Origin: Sympetrum striolatum
Taxonomy: Eukaryota; Arthropoda; Insecta; Odonata; Libellulidae
Assembly (NCBI GenBank): GCA_947579665.1
Contig: OX388346.1
Coordinates: forward strand, 90,708,615 to 90,772,614
Direction: 5' to 3'
DNA: 64,000 bases
The notes below the pieces were generated by a model. That model saw only the letters and a program-made list of their open reading frames with translations, was not told the DNA's origin and made no database searches. Numbering within the stretch: position 1 is the first letter of the stretch; the number at the start of each line of letters is the position of its first letter. Below, one piece after another: positions 1 to 10,870 of the stretch. The position numbers and the translations under genes are program-made.

Positions 1-489
1 GAACTATTATTCAATGAATATCTATCCGAAATATCAACATCTGCTTTTAAACAAACCATCACTGCTCTTTTGACCAGCGTTTTTCATTTCTAATCACTGT
101 ATTTCAAAAATGACTAACATAGATAAAATAGTTTTCATTAATGGAGACACTCATTAACGCCTAAGATAATTATGCATATAAAATAATGGATTGCTCATAC
201 ATTTTCGTATTCTCTACAGATCATCCAATTTATCTTTAATATATGTTGTATGACCAAAAATGTTCGACTTCTTTAAAAATTGGGGATCGAAATTCAAGTC
301 AATTTAGGGGATACTCAAGACACAAACTTTTATAAAGCCTTTGCAGCAATTTCCTCTTGTTTCCACATCGATGATACTTACATGGGTGTGTGTACACCGC
401 CGGTGAGATTAAGAACAATCCCTCTTAACGTTTTCTTCTCATCTCCGGTATCGGAGGGGGGCCTTCGTTTGACAGCAAAGGAAACGTGG
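1..489. other. AT-rich DNA without recognisable gene
   Basis: No recognisable reading frame, RNA gene or repeat was seen. A 73-codon open stretch at 280-501 begins with a non-ATG codon and has no recognisable domain, so it is not called. Confidence 0.4.
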
Positions 490-830
490 ATTCACTCGTG
501 ATACGGCCTCTCCTGTGAGATTTATCAGTCGAAAGGTTGAAGCGCAAGGGTCGGAAAAAAGGAGAGAGTCGAGCGAAAAAACGTGCGGAAATTCGCGTAG
601 GCGGCGGAAACGGGAGAGAAAGACACGTTCTTCTTAAAGGCAGATAAAGGCGGGAGGAATGAAAGGATGATCGCGAGAACAGTCTGCTTATTTTGCGGAG
701 AAAATATGTAGGTCGCGTCAGATTGACAAACAGATATTCTTACGAAAGAGAGAAAACATGAAGACAATACGATGCTGAGCCGAGGAGAGGATAACGTATC
801 ACGTTTCCACTCGGAGACCGAGGATGGAAA
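490..830. other. CpG-containing purine-rich island
   Basis: Base composition rises above the AT-rich background and the + strand is strongly purine-rich, with repeated CG dinucleotides around 540-620. The 80-codon frame on the minus strand (525-767) is rich in Phe and Ser, as expected from reading a pyrimidine-rich strand, and resembles no family I know. It could be a regulatory island, an untranslated exon or simply a compositional block. Nothing in the sequence decides between these. Confidence 0.25.
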
Positions 831-3695
831 GTTTATAAGTTGCGAGTTCGTTGAGATGTTATTTACAATTAGAAAAACCTATTTCACGACATTTGAGAAA
901 AAGAGTCCTTAAATTTCTAAGTCGATAAAATTTCTTATCAAGTTTCATTGGCAAAGGACCCCTCAATAACGATATCTAGTTAACATTACTGAGTTACTGC
1001 AAAAACTTCGATTTTTTAAACAGAATTTCTTGATTTTACCAAACTTTCCATAGATAAAACTTACACTTCAGATAAAATGAAAAATTACCAAACCTTCAAA
1101 CACTATATTATCATTTCAACATCCCCATTTAATTCAATGTATAATATAATTGTATATTTTAGTAACTATCAACTACGTCAAGCATCCAATACAAAAATAT
1201 CCTAATAACACGCAAAAAGAAAAATAAATCAAATTGACTTCCTGAAATTTTATTCCATAATGATTGTTGCATAATTTATGTCCCACGATTGTTGATTAGG
1301 ACTCTATGCGATTCAATTACATCTAAATTAATGTAAGCTGTCAAACCAGAACTCGGATATCCATTCATAATCCACTTGTTTCGACCAATCAAAAGACACG
1401 AAAAGTTAACTCACCTTCGGTATGATCATAAATACGATGAATTTATAATTTAGCTATCGCTATCGCAAAATTTGCGCAAGAAAAGGAATCTAAATGTAAT
1501 TAAGGTTCAAATCCATACAGGGACTCAAAGTAATGAACATAATTTTAATTAGTATCTTTGCAATTTAGAGGCCACGAATGGCAAAGTACACTACTGGTTA
1601 CATTTATTATGGAATCACACATAACAAATGTTCGAAAGAAATGGGTCTCTTTACCTTAAATGAAAAATTGTAAACCACTATACTGTTTTACACTGTAAAA
1701 TATGTTAATTAATGACGAAAGAAACATACTTACACATTACCCCGCAGAAGAGAAAATATGTGCTATGGTGTAAAGTAGAAATTCTCCTATAATGGTGTAT
1801 TTAATCACTGTCATAGATAACCACTACATTAAGGCACGCTGCAATATGTTTCATAAAACATGAGCTAGAGTTTCTAGGGCATTCCTTAAAACTGCATTAT
1901 ATCACAAATGTCACTATGTGCTTTCTATTAAAAGCAAATTGCCGATTTCCCTTAAAACAAACAAATTGAAACTTTACCCTAAATCATGCAAGTCTCAACA
2001 ATAGATACTTTACCGATACACCTACAGGATTACCATACTTCAATACACAGCTTGGGCACGAAACTATGAAACTCATATTAAATTGATGTGTACACTGCGT
2101 TGAAAATTAATCTGGAAACATGGCCAAGGCTGAAAAGCGAAAGATAAAAAAGGAACTCCAGTGCACGGAGAAACGCATCCCAGTTGGGTGCCGTGCGCCT
2201 AAGTGAAAATCCATTAACGTAAGCGGAAGGAGATTAAAAATTTTAAAACGTGGAGTAGATAACAGCAACGTGGAGCTGGAGTTAGTGGAGCGATGGATCG
2301 GGATACAGGAAACCGGAAAACAGGAGCCTTAATGAATTCCGAAGATCCCTTGTGAATTTCCGATTCGCATCAATATCAATAAAATAAAATCAATAGTGAA
2401 GCGAAATATCGATTCGGTATCGGGTTTTTAAAACGTTCGAATGGTAAGACAAAAGAGCCCTCAAAGCAATGAATACAATAGCCTCCTTATTGTACTATAA
2501 GAGCCAAATTATTTTAAAGACAAAACGCTAACTTTTACTGAATGAAACACTAAATGAAAGCAGATCCTTTGGTTACCTAAATAAACATTGCGGAGGAGAG
2601 TAGAAAAGTAAGCAGATCTTCTAAGAATAGAGTGCAGGATCAAATAGGAGATCGAACAAATCGGAAAAAGATAGGGAGGAAATCTTTCCAGCAAATATTA
2701 TATTAGAGATGATAAAGAGAATCAGAGAATTATTTGGATTTAAGGAAAGAGAACGGAAAGATGTGAATACATAATCCTCTCACCAGACAAAGAATAAGAG
2801 GACAGTATTTCAAGAATAATGATTTTTATCTCTGATGTGAGGTATTGGGAGAAGAGAGATAAAAAAGCAATGATTAGTTCAAAAGGTTATATTATTTAGA
2901 GAATAATTATGCAACGGTCTGAGTGTTTGACCCTGAATATAATCAAAAGGATGTGAACTAGAAAGCATTGAGAAATGGCAAAAGGTGTTGATGTTCAATA
3001 GCTACTGATAATAAAGTAAATAAATCAAACGAGTAAATAGCGTATCAGTTAAAAACTGCCACAAAATATTTACAGTAAAAAAAGCGTTTAATCATTAGTA
3101 TTTTTTCGGTCGAAAATTTAGAATACTTTTAATTGGCGAGAGTCGATAAAGAGCTACAACGATGATTTGAGTACAGCTTTGTTAGCATAAATTTGCATCA
3201 ACCAATAAAAACGATAGAAAAGTAAAATAGATATAAAACATATTCCGAAATATAAAATCTACGTAATGATAATTTTCATGACCTTTTTCAAATGAGTTTT
3301 ACAACGCTTTGGATTTTCATTCACTTCTTTTTTAACTAAGTGAGACAGTAAATATAACATGATCAAATCATTCATTCACCTCATCATTTATTCGTAGTTC
3401 TTGGAGAAGACTGTTCCGGCGAATCAGCTTTAAAGACCGATTCCTTTGCGGAGATATCTCTTATAAGTGGATCTAGAAATAGAAATACATAACTCACGCA
3501 TACCAAATAATCTCATAAAATATTTCTTGCAACGACAAGTTAACTTACGAGACAACCTAAAGAACTTAAAGAATCAGGCGTAACGACTGAATTCGCAAAA
3601 TTTCATTCCGTATCCTTTAGATCCACGGAGATCAACCTCTTCACCTTCTCACCCATTCACATTCTGCATTCAATCGAAATCCCCCTTCAGCTCGT
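831..3695. other. Anonymous AT-rich DNA
   Basis: I see no coding frame, tRNA, tandem repeat or inverted repeat that stands out in this stretch. Short open frames such as 2509-2694 on the minus strand lack any recognisable motif. Confidence 0.4.
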
Positions 3696-4240
3696 GTATA
3701 ATTCCTACTGCGCCTTCTCCGCCTCTCCCGTTTTCATTCTTTCCATCGCACACTATTCTCGTTTGAGGTGAGGCGCTTTAATGCGGCGGCGCCAAGAACG
3801 AATGACAGATGAAGTGCAGATTGCGCGCATGAATGATACAGTAGAGAGGAGAAAGTAGTTCCTCGGAGCGGATGCAGGATGAGGATTGAAGAGAGAGAGA
3901 GGCTGCGCACAGCACCATAATTACGTCGGAAGTGATGAAATAGGCGAGAAAATGAAGGTCCGGGGAAAGAAGATACGCGGCGCTGGATGATGACGTCACG
4001 AGAGAGTCAAATTGCTTGGCGGGAACCAGTTTCTGGCGAGGGAAATTCCCCGATGTTTCACCGCGTTTAACTCGCTTGTTTAATCGGACGGAGGGTTCGC
4101 CGGCGGTCGTATCGCGAGGAAATCCAGATTCTGATGCTGAGGAGATTGATCGTAAACGGGATGTGCGCTGGTTTGTGGAGAACGAGAGTAGGAGTTCGAT
4201 TACGGGCGATGATAAATCCAAGTTTCATTTATGAGTATTG
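3696..4240. other. GC/CpG-rich island with overlapping short frames
   Basis: This block is visibly richer in G+C and CG dinucleotides than its surroundings, especially 3960-4130. Open frames exist on both strands at the same place (147 codons on minus at 3778-4221, 72 codons on plus at 4016-4234), which is what stop-poor GC-rich sequence gives by chance. Neither product shows a known domain. The island could be a promoter, an enhancer or an exon of an unrecognised gene. Confidence 0.25.
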
Positions 4241-4664
4241 AAAATTGAACAAGTATTTTGCGCTGTGGAAATTTTTAATTGGATCGCGAAACTTTTCGCG
4301 CTTTTATGACCAAAATGGCCGATATGAGACAAAGCGAATTCCCAGGCAAGTAATCCGAAGTTTTTATGACCGAAAAAATTAAAGAGCGCTTATCTCTTTA
4401 ACTTCGGAAAATAAGGTGAGGGAAGAACATTGCCTGGAGCAATAAAGGGGAATTTATAAATGATAATCACACCGCTTGCTAAAAATTGAAACCTAATACC
4501 TATTCAATAGCTGCATTGCACCACAAAAAATAAATAAAAGAACCACAATCCCAAAAAATGAAGCCAGCGAATAGATAAAAATTAATTAATTAAGATATAA
4601 TAGAAATGAAGTCACTATAACGTTCCTAATAAGTGATGCAAAACGCAAGCAAAAGCGTTCATTC

Positions 4665-4715
4665 CTTCACAACAGGATTCGAACCTTTGGGCCTTACGCT
4701 ACCAACCTTCTCCCA
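4665..4715 (-). repeat. tRNA-like SINE head remnant
   Basis: On the minus strand the sequence reads GTTGGTAGCGTAAGG, then a short spacer, then GGTTCGAATCC (4675-4685). The second motif matches the RNA polymerase III B box GGTTCGANTCC exactly, and the first resembles a degraded A-box region. A and B are much closer together than in a tRNA gene and no cloverleaf can be drawn, so this is more likely a truncated tRNA-derived SINE than a tRNA gene. Confidence 0.35.
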
Positions 4716-5593
4716 TCCTTTGCTTCATTCGGATACGTGTTTTTTTTTTTCAATTTTCATCCCTTTTCTGGAATCCTTTCTTTAATATTTAAAACTCGAC
4801 CGACTCATACAAGCTCTACAGACCGTTTTTGCACAGGATTCCAACTCTGACGTCATTCATACTTACAAATAGCATACTGCTAAACAAATCTTCGCATTGT
4901 TCGCTGTGAAATTTTCTACACATGTAAATGCAGTGCATTTTTTGACTTCGTAGTTGAACATGAGAGGCAATGCATTCGATACTTGTTTCCAAAACGTCTG
5001 ATTCTATGCTCACGATTCATTTTCCTCGGTAGCTAAAGCTTTTTTATGTAATGGCAACATTCTTCGTCAGTTAACTTTTACAACTTCGGCCATTCGAAAA
5101 GATGTTCCCAAATAGTCATAGGGGCAGTCCTTACTCCGTCCTCGGTACTTAACGTTGATTCCGCTCTTTTGGCGGACATAAAATGGACGCGTCCGTTTAT
5201 GCTTCCATCCTAAAATTCTTTTATCTTCCATTAAGTGTACATTTTAACACCTACAAACCATTTAAAAGACCTCTTTAGATACATTGCATTTTTTAATGGA
5301 AATGGACTTTAGCTTCCTCGTTTTTCCAAACGTCTCTTGATTACTTCTGGATATAGCATTTGTTAGCTGCGTAGGTTTATAAGAACCGGAAATCCAGAAC
5401 AATCTAGGCTACGGCCTTAAAACTAAACTATTTTTCCCCCGATTAGAGTGAGAAACTAACATCAAATCAAATATACATTAAGAAACAGTAAAGAAAAGAA
5501 CTATCATCCCAAAATTGTTACCAATTAAGCGAGACTTTTCCTTTAGGAGTGAAAAATAGATTCTAGGAAGCGATACTTGCTGGAATTTTCGTG
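4716..5593. other. Anonymous AT-rich DNA
   Basis: A short oligo-T run lies near 4740. No reading frame or repeat was recognised apart from that. Confidence 0.35.
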
Positions 5594-6278
5594 AAAAAAT
5601 CTGATGTGGCCAGCACATAACTTTCTCAATATATAATATGTAAATATTTATCTAAGACAGTATTTTCGAACTCTATATTCAATCTAAACTTGGAAGATAA
5701 GAGATAAATTTATATCATATTATCTTTTACGTCACACACATTATAAATAATGTTTTTTTGGGACATGTTCGATGGAAAACGATGAAATTGGCCTTTCGCC
5801 CAGAGCGTCCACAAAGTACATAATCAGTAACTTCCGGTTTATGAGTATTTCATGAATAACTCCTAAACAATCAGTTATAAAAAATGTTTCATACAAAATT
5901 TATCGTAAATTACATTTTAAAAAACGTTTATAAATAATAGAATATACCTAAATATCATATTTATGGAGATATTTTGAAAACCGGAAAAATCTTCGACGAA
6001 TATAGCTCGACTTCCGGTTAACCGATTTACTCCAAAAACTAATCAACTTTGACAGCACCAACCACAGAGCTATATATGAAGTTTGGTATTGATACGGCTA
6101 AAAGTTTTTAAGTTAGAGAACTCACAAACACAGACACACATACACACATAAATCATTCCGAAAATGGTCAAAACGTGTTCTAGGGATCCGAAAACATGTA
6201 TTTCCGTTGAACTCTCGAAGTCGATTTTTTTCATGAAAACAATAATTTCTCTATACTAGGTATGTGGAGAAAGTAAAA
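5594..6278 (+). repeat. Interspersed repeat family H, copy A
   Basis: This is the first of six copies of the same element in the window. The left end reads AAAAAATCTGATGTGGCCAG, followed shortly by an imperfect CTTTCTCCATATA box. The body has ACTTCCGGTTTA and TCAGTTATA-type blocks, the phrase ACCGGAAAAATC and a CA-rich microsatellite near 6125-6150. The right end is an imperfect stem-loop (ACTTTCTCTATA against TATGGAGAAAGT). No transposase frame is present. The layout of subterminal inverted repeat, central repeats, microsatellite and terminal hairpin resembles non-autonomous Helentron-type elements (HINE/DINE-1); that family assignment is inference. This copy has only one central unit. Confidence 0.75.
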
Positions 6279-7130
6279 AGCATCACTAACACTGCTGAAT
6301 AAAATGTGCAACACTACTTCAAAAGGTATTTGGAGAGAGTCTAGAGGAAGAACTGAACATTCTATAATATAATCTGATTCCAAGAATGGGAAAATGCGAC
6401 ATTTGTACAAAAGTCTTTCGCATGCGCGTTCATAGAGTATGTACAATGTACATTGTACATGGAAGATAATGAAAACGAATTTGTCTCATTAAACTCATAA
6501 AACTCGTAATGGAGAATAATTTCTCAAATCAGTCTTCAGAAAACCAATAAATGATATCACGGAAGTCATAAATCTTATGCGCAGGGTCCTTACAAGATAA
6601 GATCAAGACAAAATTGAGATGAGACCACATTTTGAGGTAAAGCAAGATTTCAGGATATAAAGAGGCGGAAATTGAGGTTTGGGAATGGAGATTCGGTCAT
6701 TGAGTTGCACATCCGAATTGGAGTCGTAACCACCCGCAGATGACTGCCAGATAAATTATTTGACGTTTAATCAGAGTCTGAATACTCAACGGCTCTTTGG
6801 AGAGGATTTTAAGGTGCCATTAAGTCCGGAGTTGTCGCGCGTCTCGATTTTTGCAGACACAGGCGTCGTTAAATCGGAAGCTGAGATGGCGGCAAATGGA
6901 GGCATTTCATCAGACTGATGGAGGTGACCATTCGTGGTTAGGTAATTGTGTGTGCAGAATACTGCGGACTTCACTTGGCACATCAATGGAACAAATAATT
7001 GGAGGGTTATCGAACTTTCCCATTTAGGCCTTTTTCATTCACGCCATAAGGTCAGAAGGTCAGCTTCTCACTTTAGTTCGCAGTTACAAAATACCTTATA
7101 TTTATGCAAGTGCATGATAAAATAACTAGT
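6279..7130. other. Anonymous DNA with one perfect palindrome
   Basis: No gene is recognised. A perfect 22-bp palindrome built from ATGTACA and TGTACAT steps lies at 6439-6460. Short frames at 6231-6446 and 6786-6986 on the minus strand have no recognisable domain. Confidence 0.35.
6439..6460. repeat. Perfect 22-bp palindrome
   Basis: The sequence is identical to its reverse complement over 22 bases, with the core ATGTACAATGT repeated inverted. It may be a chance AT-rich palindrome or a dimeric protein binding site. There is no neighbouring gene to support a regulatory role. Confidence 0.5.
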
Positions 7131-8622
7131 TACTTTCTCCATATATGTAGTATAGAGAGAGTATTGTTTTCCTTAAAAAATCGACTTCGAGATTTCCCTG
7201 GGATAAGTTTTGACCATTTTCGGAATGATGTCTGTGTGTATGTGTGTGTGTGATTATGGGCGCTCTAACGTGAAAACTAACAACTATAAACCGTATCAAT
7301 TACAAACTTCATATATAGCACTGTGGTGGGTGTTGTCATAGTTGATTAGTTTTTGAAGTAAATCGATTAACCGGAAACCGAGCTTTATTCTTCGAAGCTC
7401 ATTTTCGTTTATGCAAAATATCTCCATAAATATGATATTTAGGTATATACCATTATGCATAAAAGTTTCAGAAAATGTAATTTACTACAACTTTTGTATT
7501 AAACATATTTTTGTATCACTGATTGTGGAGGAGTTATTTGTGAAATACCGATTAACCGGAATTTGTCGATTATTTACCATGTGGGTGCTCTAAGATGAAA
7601 ACCATTTGTCGTATAAACACCAAATTAGCTCTTTGGCAGGTTCCGTTAGAGTTGATTAGTTTTTGAGTAAATCGGTTAACCGGAAGCCAAGCTTATTTTT
7701 CAAAGCTCGTTTCCGTTTTTGCAAAATTTCTTCATTAACCTGATATTTAGGTATATACAATTATCTGCAAAATTATAAATAATTTAATTTTCTATAAGTT
7801 AAAAAAAATCGATATCAACCACCGTTTAGGAGTCGTATCATAATTAACCAATTTTCTGGTTATTGTGACATATTTATGTTAAAATGTCGTTTTCATTTAT
7901 ACCATTTAATAATAATGTTAAATACAACATTATTACTATATTTCTTCAAAATTTTATTTGGAAGTTGATTTGGAACTTGATACATGCGTATTTATTTCAA
8001 AATGACTATTCAGTTATAATTGTTTCGTGCCATTATTGATTACTCTTCACAATAACTATGATGTTCGTAACTATGGGTTTGCTTACATGGCAAACGATGC
8101 AATGCAAAGCGTCTTTTGCTCACACTCTTACTATAGATTGAGCTTTGGCTGATTGATAGGGTTTAAAAGGTTTTCTTCTTTGTTTTTTCTGTTGTGTATA
8201 TTAATAATTTTCGTCATTCTCTGTTACTTTTTTAAGTTTCGACTGTTTAAATGTGTAATTATTTTTATTAATCGCTTGTGTTGTTCATGTGTTATTTTGC
8301 TCCTCGTTCATATTTTAAAATTGGCCTTTTTCGTTCCCGTCGCCTATTACGAGTATATTGAGTTGGATGTATAATCAGTTTTGTGATTCATCCCATATTG
8401 GTGCTTGCGGTAGATTCAAAAGGCCACTTCTACGGGTTTATATCGAACATGAGCTGAAAAACATCATTTATCATCTTTGTGACATAAAAGTTAAAATAAT
8501 ATAAATTAATCACTAACATATCTTCCAAGTTTACATTGAATACAGACATCGACAATACTGTCATAGACAAATATCTACATCTTATATATGAAGTCATATG
8601 CTCGCCACATCAGATTTTTTTA
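7131..8622 (-). repeat. Interspersed repeat family H, copy B, with insertion
   Basis: The element is in minus orientation. Its hairpin end is at 7131-7165 (CTTTCTCCATATATGTAG followed by a copy of the complementary arm), with a TG-rich microsatellite near 7230-7252. The GGCCAGCACATCAGA-type end is at about 8595-8622. The paired ACTTCCGGTT / AACCGGAA central blocks are recognisable to about 7870 and family sequence resumes near 8430. The intervening roughly 550 bp is not shared with the other copies and looks like a later insertion or replacement. A 73-codon frame within it (8153-8374) is rich in Leu, Phe and Ile with no known domain. Confidence 0.7.
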
Positions 8623-9059
8623 ATAATACGTCATAATTAGCCAAGGTTAAGGCTCGCAATTATTCTTATCCGTCTAACACTTTCTCATATGATATTAGAC
8701 AACACTAAATACCTTCCTCAATATAATAATTTGGAGAGCGTTCCCATGTTCACGTAAAACACGAGAGCCAAAATTTGCACAACTTTCAATTCTTAAAGAT
8801 TACTGCCTGGTATTATTTCACAGAAAATAGGCCACTTTATATGATTACGAGTAAAATGTAGCTTGCATACTGCAAGCAGATCGGCAATACTAATTTCATA
8901 TCGGCATCATATCGGGACGGTCCTCAAAAGAAAACAAAAAGGATGTAATTTTTTCTTAAAATTTGCTGAAATTTCCTCGTTTGGCATCGAACTCGGTTCT
9001 TACTGGTAAACCTACTATGAAACACAATAGAAGATCACCATCTCTAACTATGTGTGAAA
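8623..9059. other. Anonymous AT-rich DNA
   Basis: No gene or repeat was recognised between family H copy B and the tandem array that follows. Confidence 0.35.
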
Positions 9060-9870
9060 ATTCAAGCAGAAATATTGGCTATAACTGCCTCAAAAAACGT
9101 TCTAATTTTCACGAATGTTAATGCCTCTCGGGACTCGAACCAAGGACGATCGTGGAAATCTAAAACATGTTTCTGAAAGTTTTTTATGATTTTTATCTAT
9201 ATGCCGAATTTCAAGTTTCTATTTTATTGGGAAAGGTTTCAAACTAATTCCTAAAAATCGGATCAACTTCTGATTTCAGAGACACCTGGTGTCGAACCCA
9301 GGACGTATTGCAACCTGGGAATGCACAGTTTGATTTGTAAAGACTTGCTCTTGTATCATGCAAAGTTTGAAATTGATAGCATGCCGGAAAGTACCTAAAT
9401 TTTGTTTCCGTTATCTCCGTAAGAAATGCATTGAGAAGTGCTAATGGCCCTCTGGGATCGAACCAAGGACAATCAGCGAACGTGTAAAATTTGATTAGGA
9501 AGTATATTCATGATATCTATCCACGTGCTGAGTTTCGAATATCCATGTTATCGGGAAAGGATCCAAAAAAAATCTTCAAAATCGCCGCAATGCATTTTAA
9601 ACGGCCGATTTTTGCCCCGACCTAGCATCGAACCATGGACTATATTCGAAGATGTTTTTCTGATTTTCGTTGGATACGCACGGCTTCTAGCGATCCCTCG
9701 AGTTTCAACTCTTTCTCTCTCCGGGAAGTACCTCAAAAAAATTTTCGAAAATCCCCGCCATGTATTCTTATGGAGAAAATCGCGACTTAGGGGCCCTCTG
9801 GAATCGAACCCATGACCCTGAGAATCAAAATCGCAATTTTTCTGGCGGTTACACGTTATGGCCAATACGT
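9060..9870 (-). repeat. Diverged tandem array with B-box-like motif in each unit
   Basis: The motif TCGAACC with flanking CTCTGGGA/AAGGAC context recurs five times, near 9135, 9292, 9458, 9628 and 9804. The spacings are 157, 166, 170 and 176 bases. Other shared phrases include TATCTATnn(C/G)nGCnGAGTTTC and GGGAAAGGnTCnAA. On the minus strand each unit reads GGTTCGA followed by a variable triplet and C-rich sequence, close to the pol III B box. Two frames on opposite strands (9510-9815 and 9548-9865) are by-products of the repeat. The units are strongly diverged, so the array is old. Confidence 0.65.
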
Positions 9871-9921
9871 CGTAAAAATTTCAAATCAATGACGCTTGTG
9901 GTTTAGGCTGTGAATTAGTAT

Positions 9922-9950
9922 CCTATCTATCTATCTATCTATCTATCTAT
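9922..9950. repeat. CTAT microsatellite
   Basis: About seven uninterrupted CTAT units are present directly downstream of the diverged tandem array. Confidence 0.9.
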
Positions 9951-10319
9951 ATAGGTATATCCATGAATGAATCCGGAGAAGCATCTATATATAATAGATG
10001 TGCGTATACGAATCGGATCGTTCTCAATAGATATGTAGGTACAGCTAAATTTATTATTTCCAGGTTTAATTTCTTTTGGAAAATTCAATTATTTTAGTGT
10101 GTCCAGCGTTTAGGTTATCGCTAGGATTTGCATTTAATACGATCTGAGGTACTAATTTGGTCAATTCATAGATTTTCGTTTCCAACTCTCAGTTTAAATC
10201 TTTCCTTGAGATACTCCTTTCTTGTATAAGGAAGTGAACCGTCAACGTCATCACAAAATGGATTTATTTAAATAGTTTAAACAGTTAGTTATTTGTCTAA
10301 TTTGTTACACTGATGATCA

Positions 10320-10870
10320 ATTTTCATGCGGTAAGACGTGATTAGAGTCATTTATCATTTCCCGTTGAGAATCAAGGGCCTCTCTTATATGAATGTATAT
10401 AAATGCGTAAGGATGCGTATTTTGCGAAGAGAAGACATGAATCACGAGCAAATGAATTATAGAAACTGCAACGCAAGAGAAAGTTCGTCCTTGAGGAGGA
10501 ATCGGGTGTGGCACCAATTGGAAATGCGAAGAGGAGAGCTGTGGGAAGCAATTATTTCGTACACTCCCATTAACTTCAACTAGAAAGAGAAATGAAATCA
10601 AAATGAAGAATACATTTAGCGAAAGAGTAACACAATGGAGGCAAAGGGGAAGAAGGATAATGTAGAATGAAAGATCATCGCAGCGAGAAGTTGGGAATGA
10701 ATTGTTAATACGAGAAGACGAAAGAGCGAGAAAGACGAGAGGCACATAACAAAGGAGATTGAAGGAGCGCGAGGAGAAATGATAAAGGAGAGCATAATAA
10801 ATGCAGAAGGCAAAAGAAGAGGAGGTAAGAAAGGCAATCGAGAGCGAAGGCATCAAATTAGAGGTGGAAA
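10320..10870. other. Purine-rich tract, + strand
   Basis: The plus strand is heavily biased to A and G, with many AGAGGA and GGAGAA runs. The 179-codon and 73-codon frames read on the minus strand here are rich in Ser, Leu, Phe and Pro, which is what pyrimidine-rich codons give, and they show no domain. This is read as a compositional block, not a gene. Confidence 0.5.

Noticed and set aside
3778..4221. 147-codon minus-strand frame as a gene
   Set aside because: Overlaps an open plus-strand frame in a GC-rich island; neither resembles a known protein.
10317..10856. 179-codon minus-strand frame as a gene
   Set aside because: It lies exactly on a purine-rich plus-strand block, so stop codons are rare on the minus strand. 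The product is rich in Ser, Leu, Phe and Pro and has no domain.
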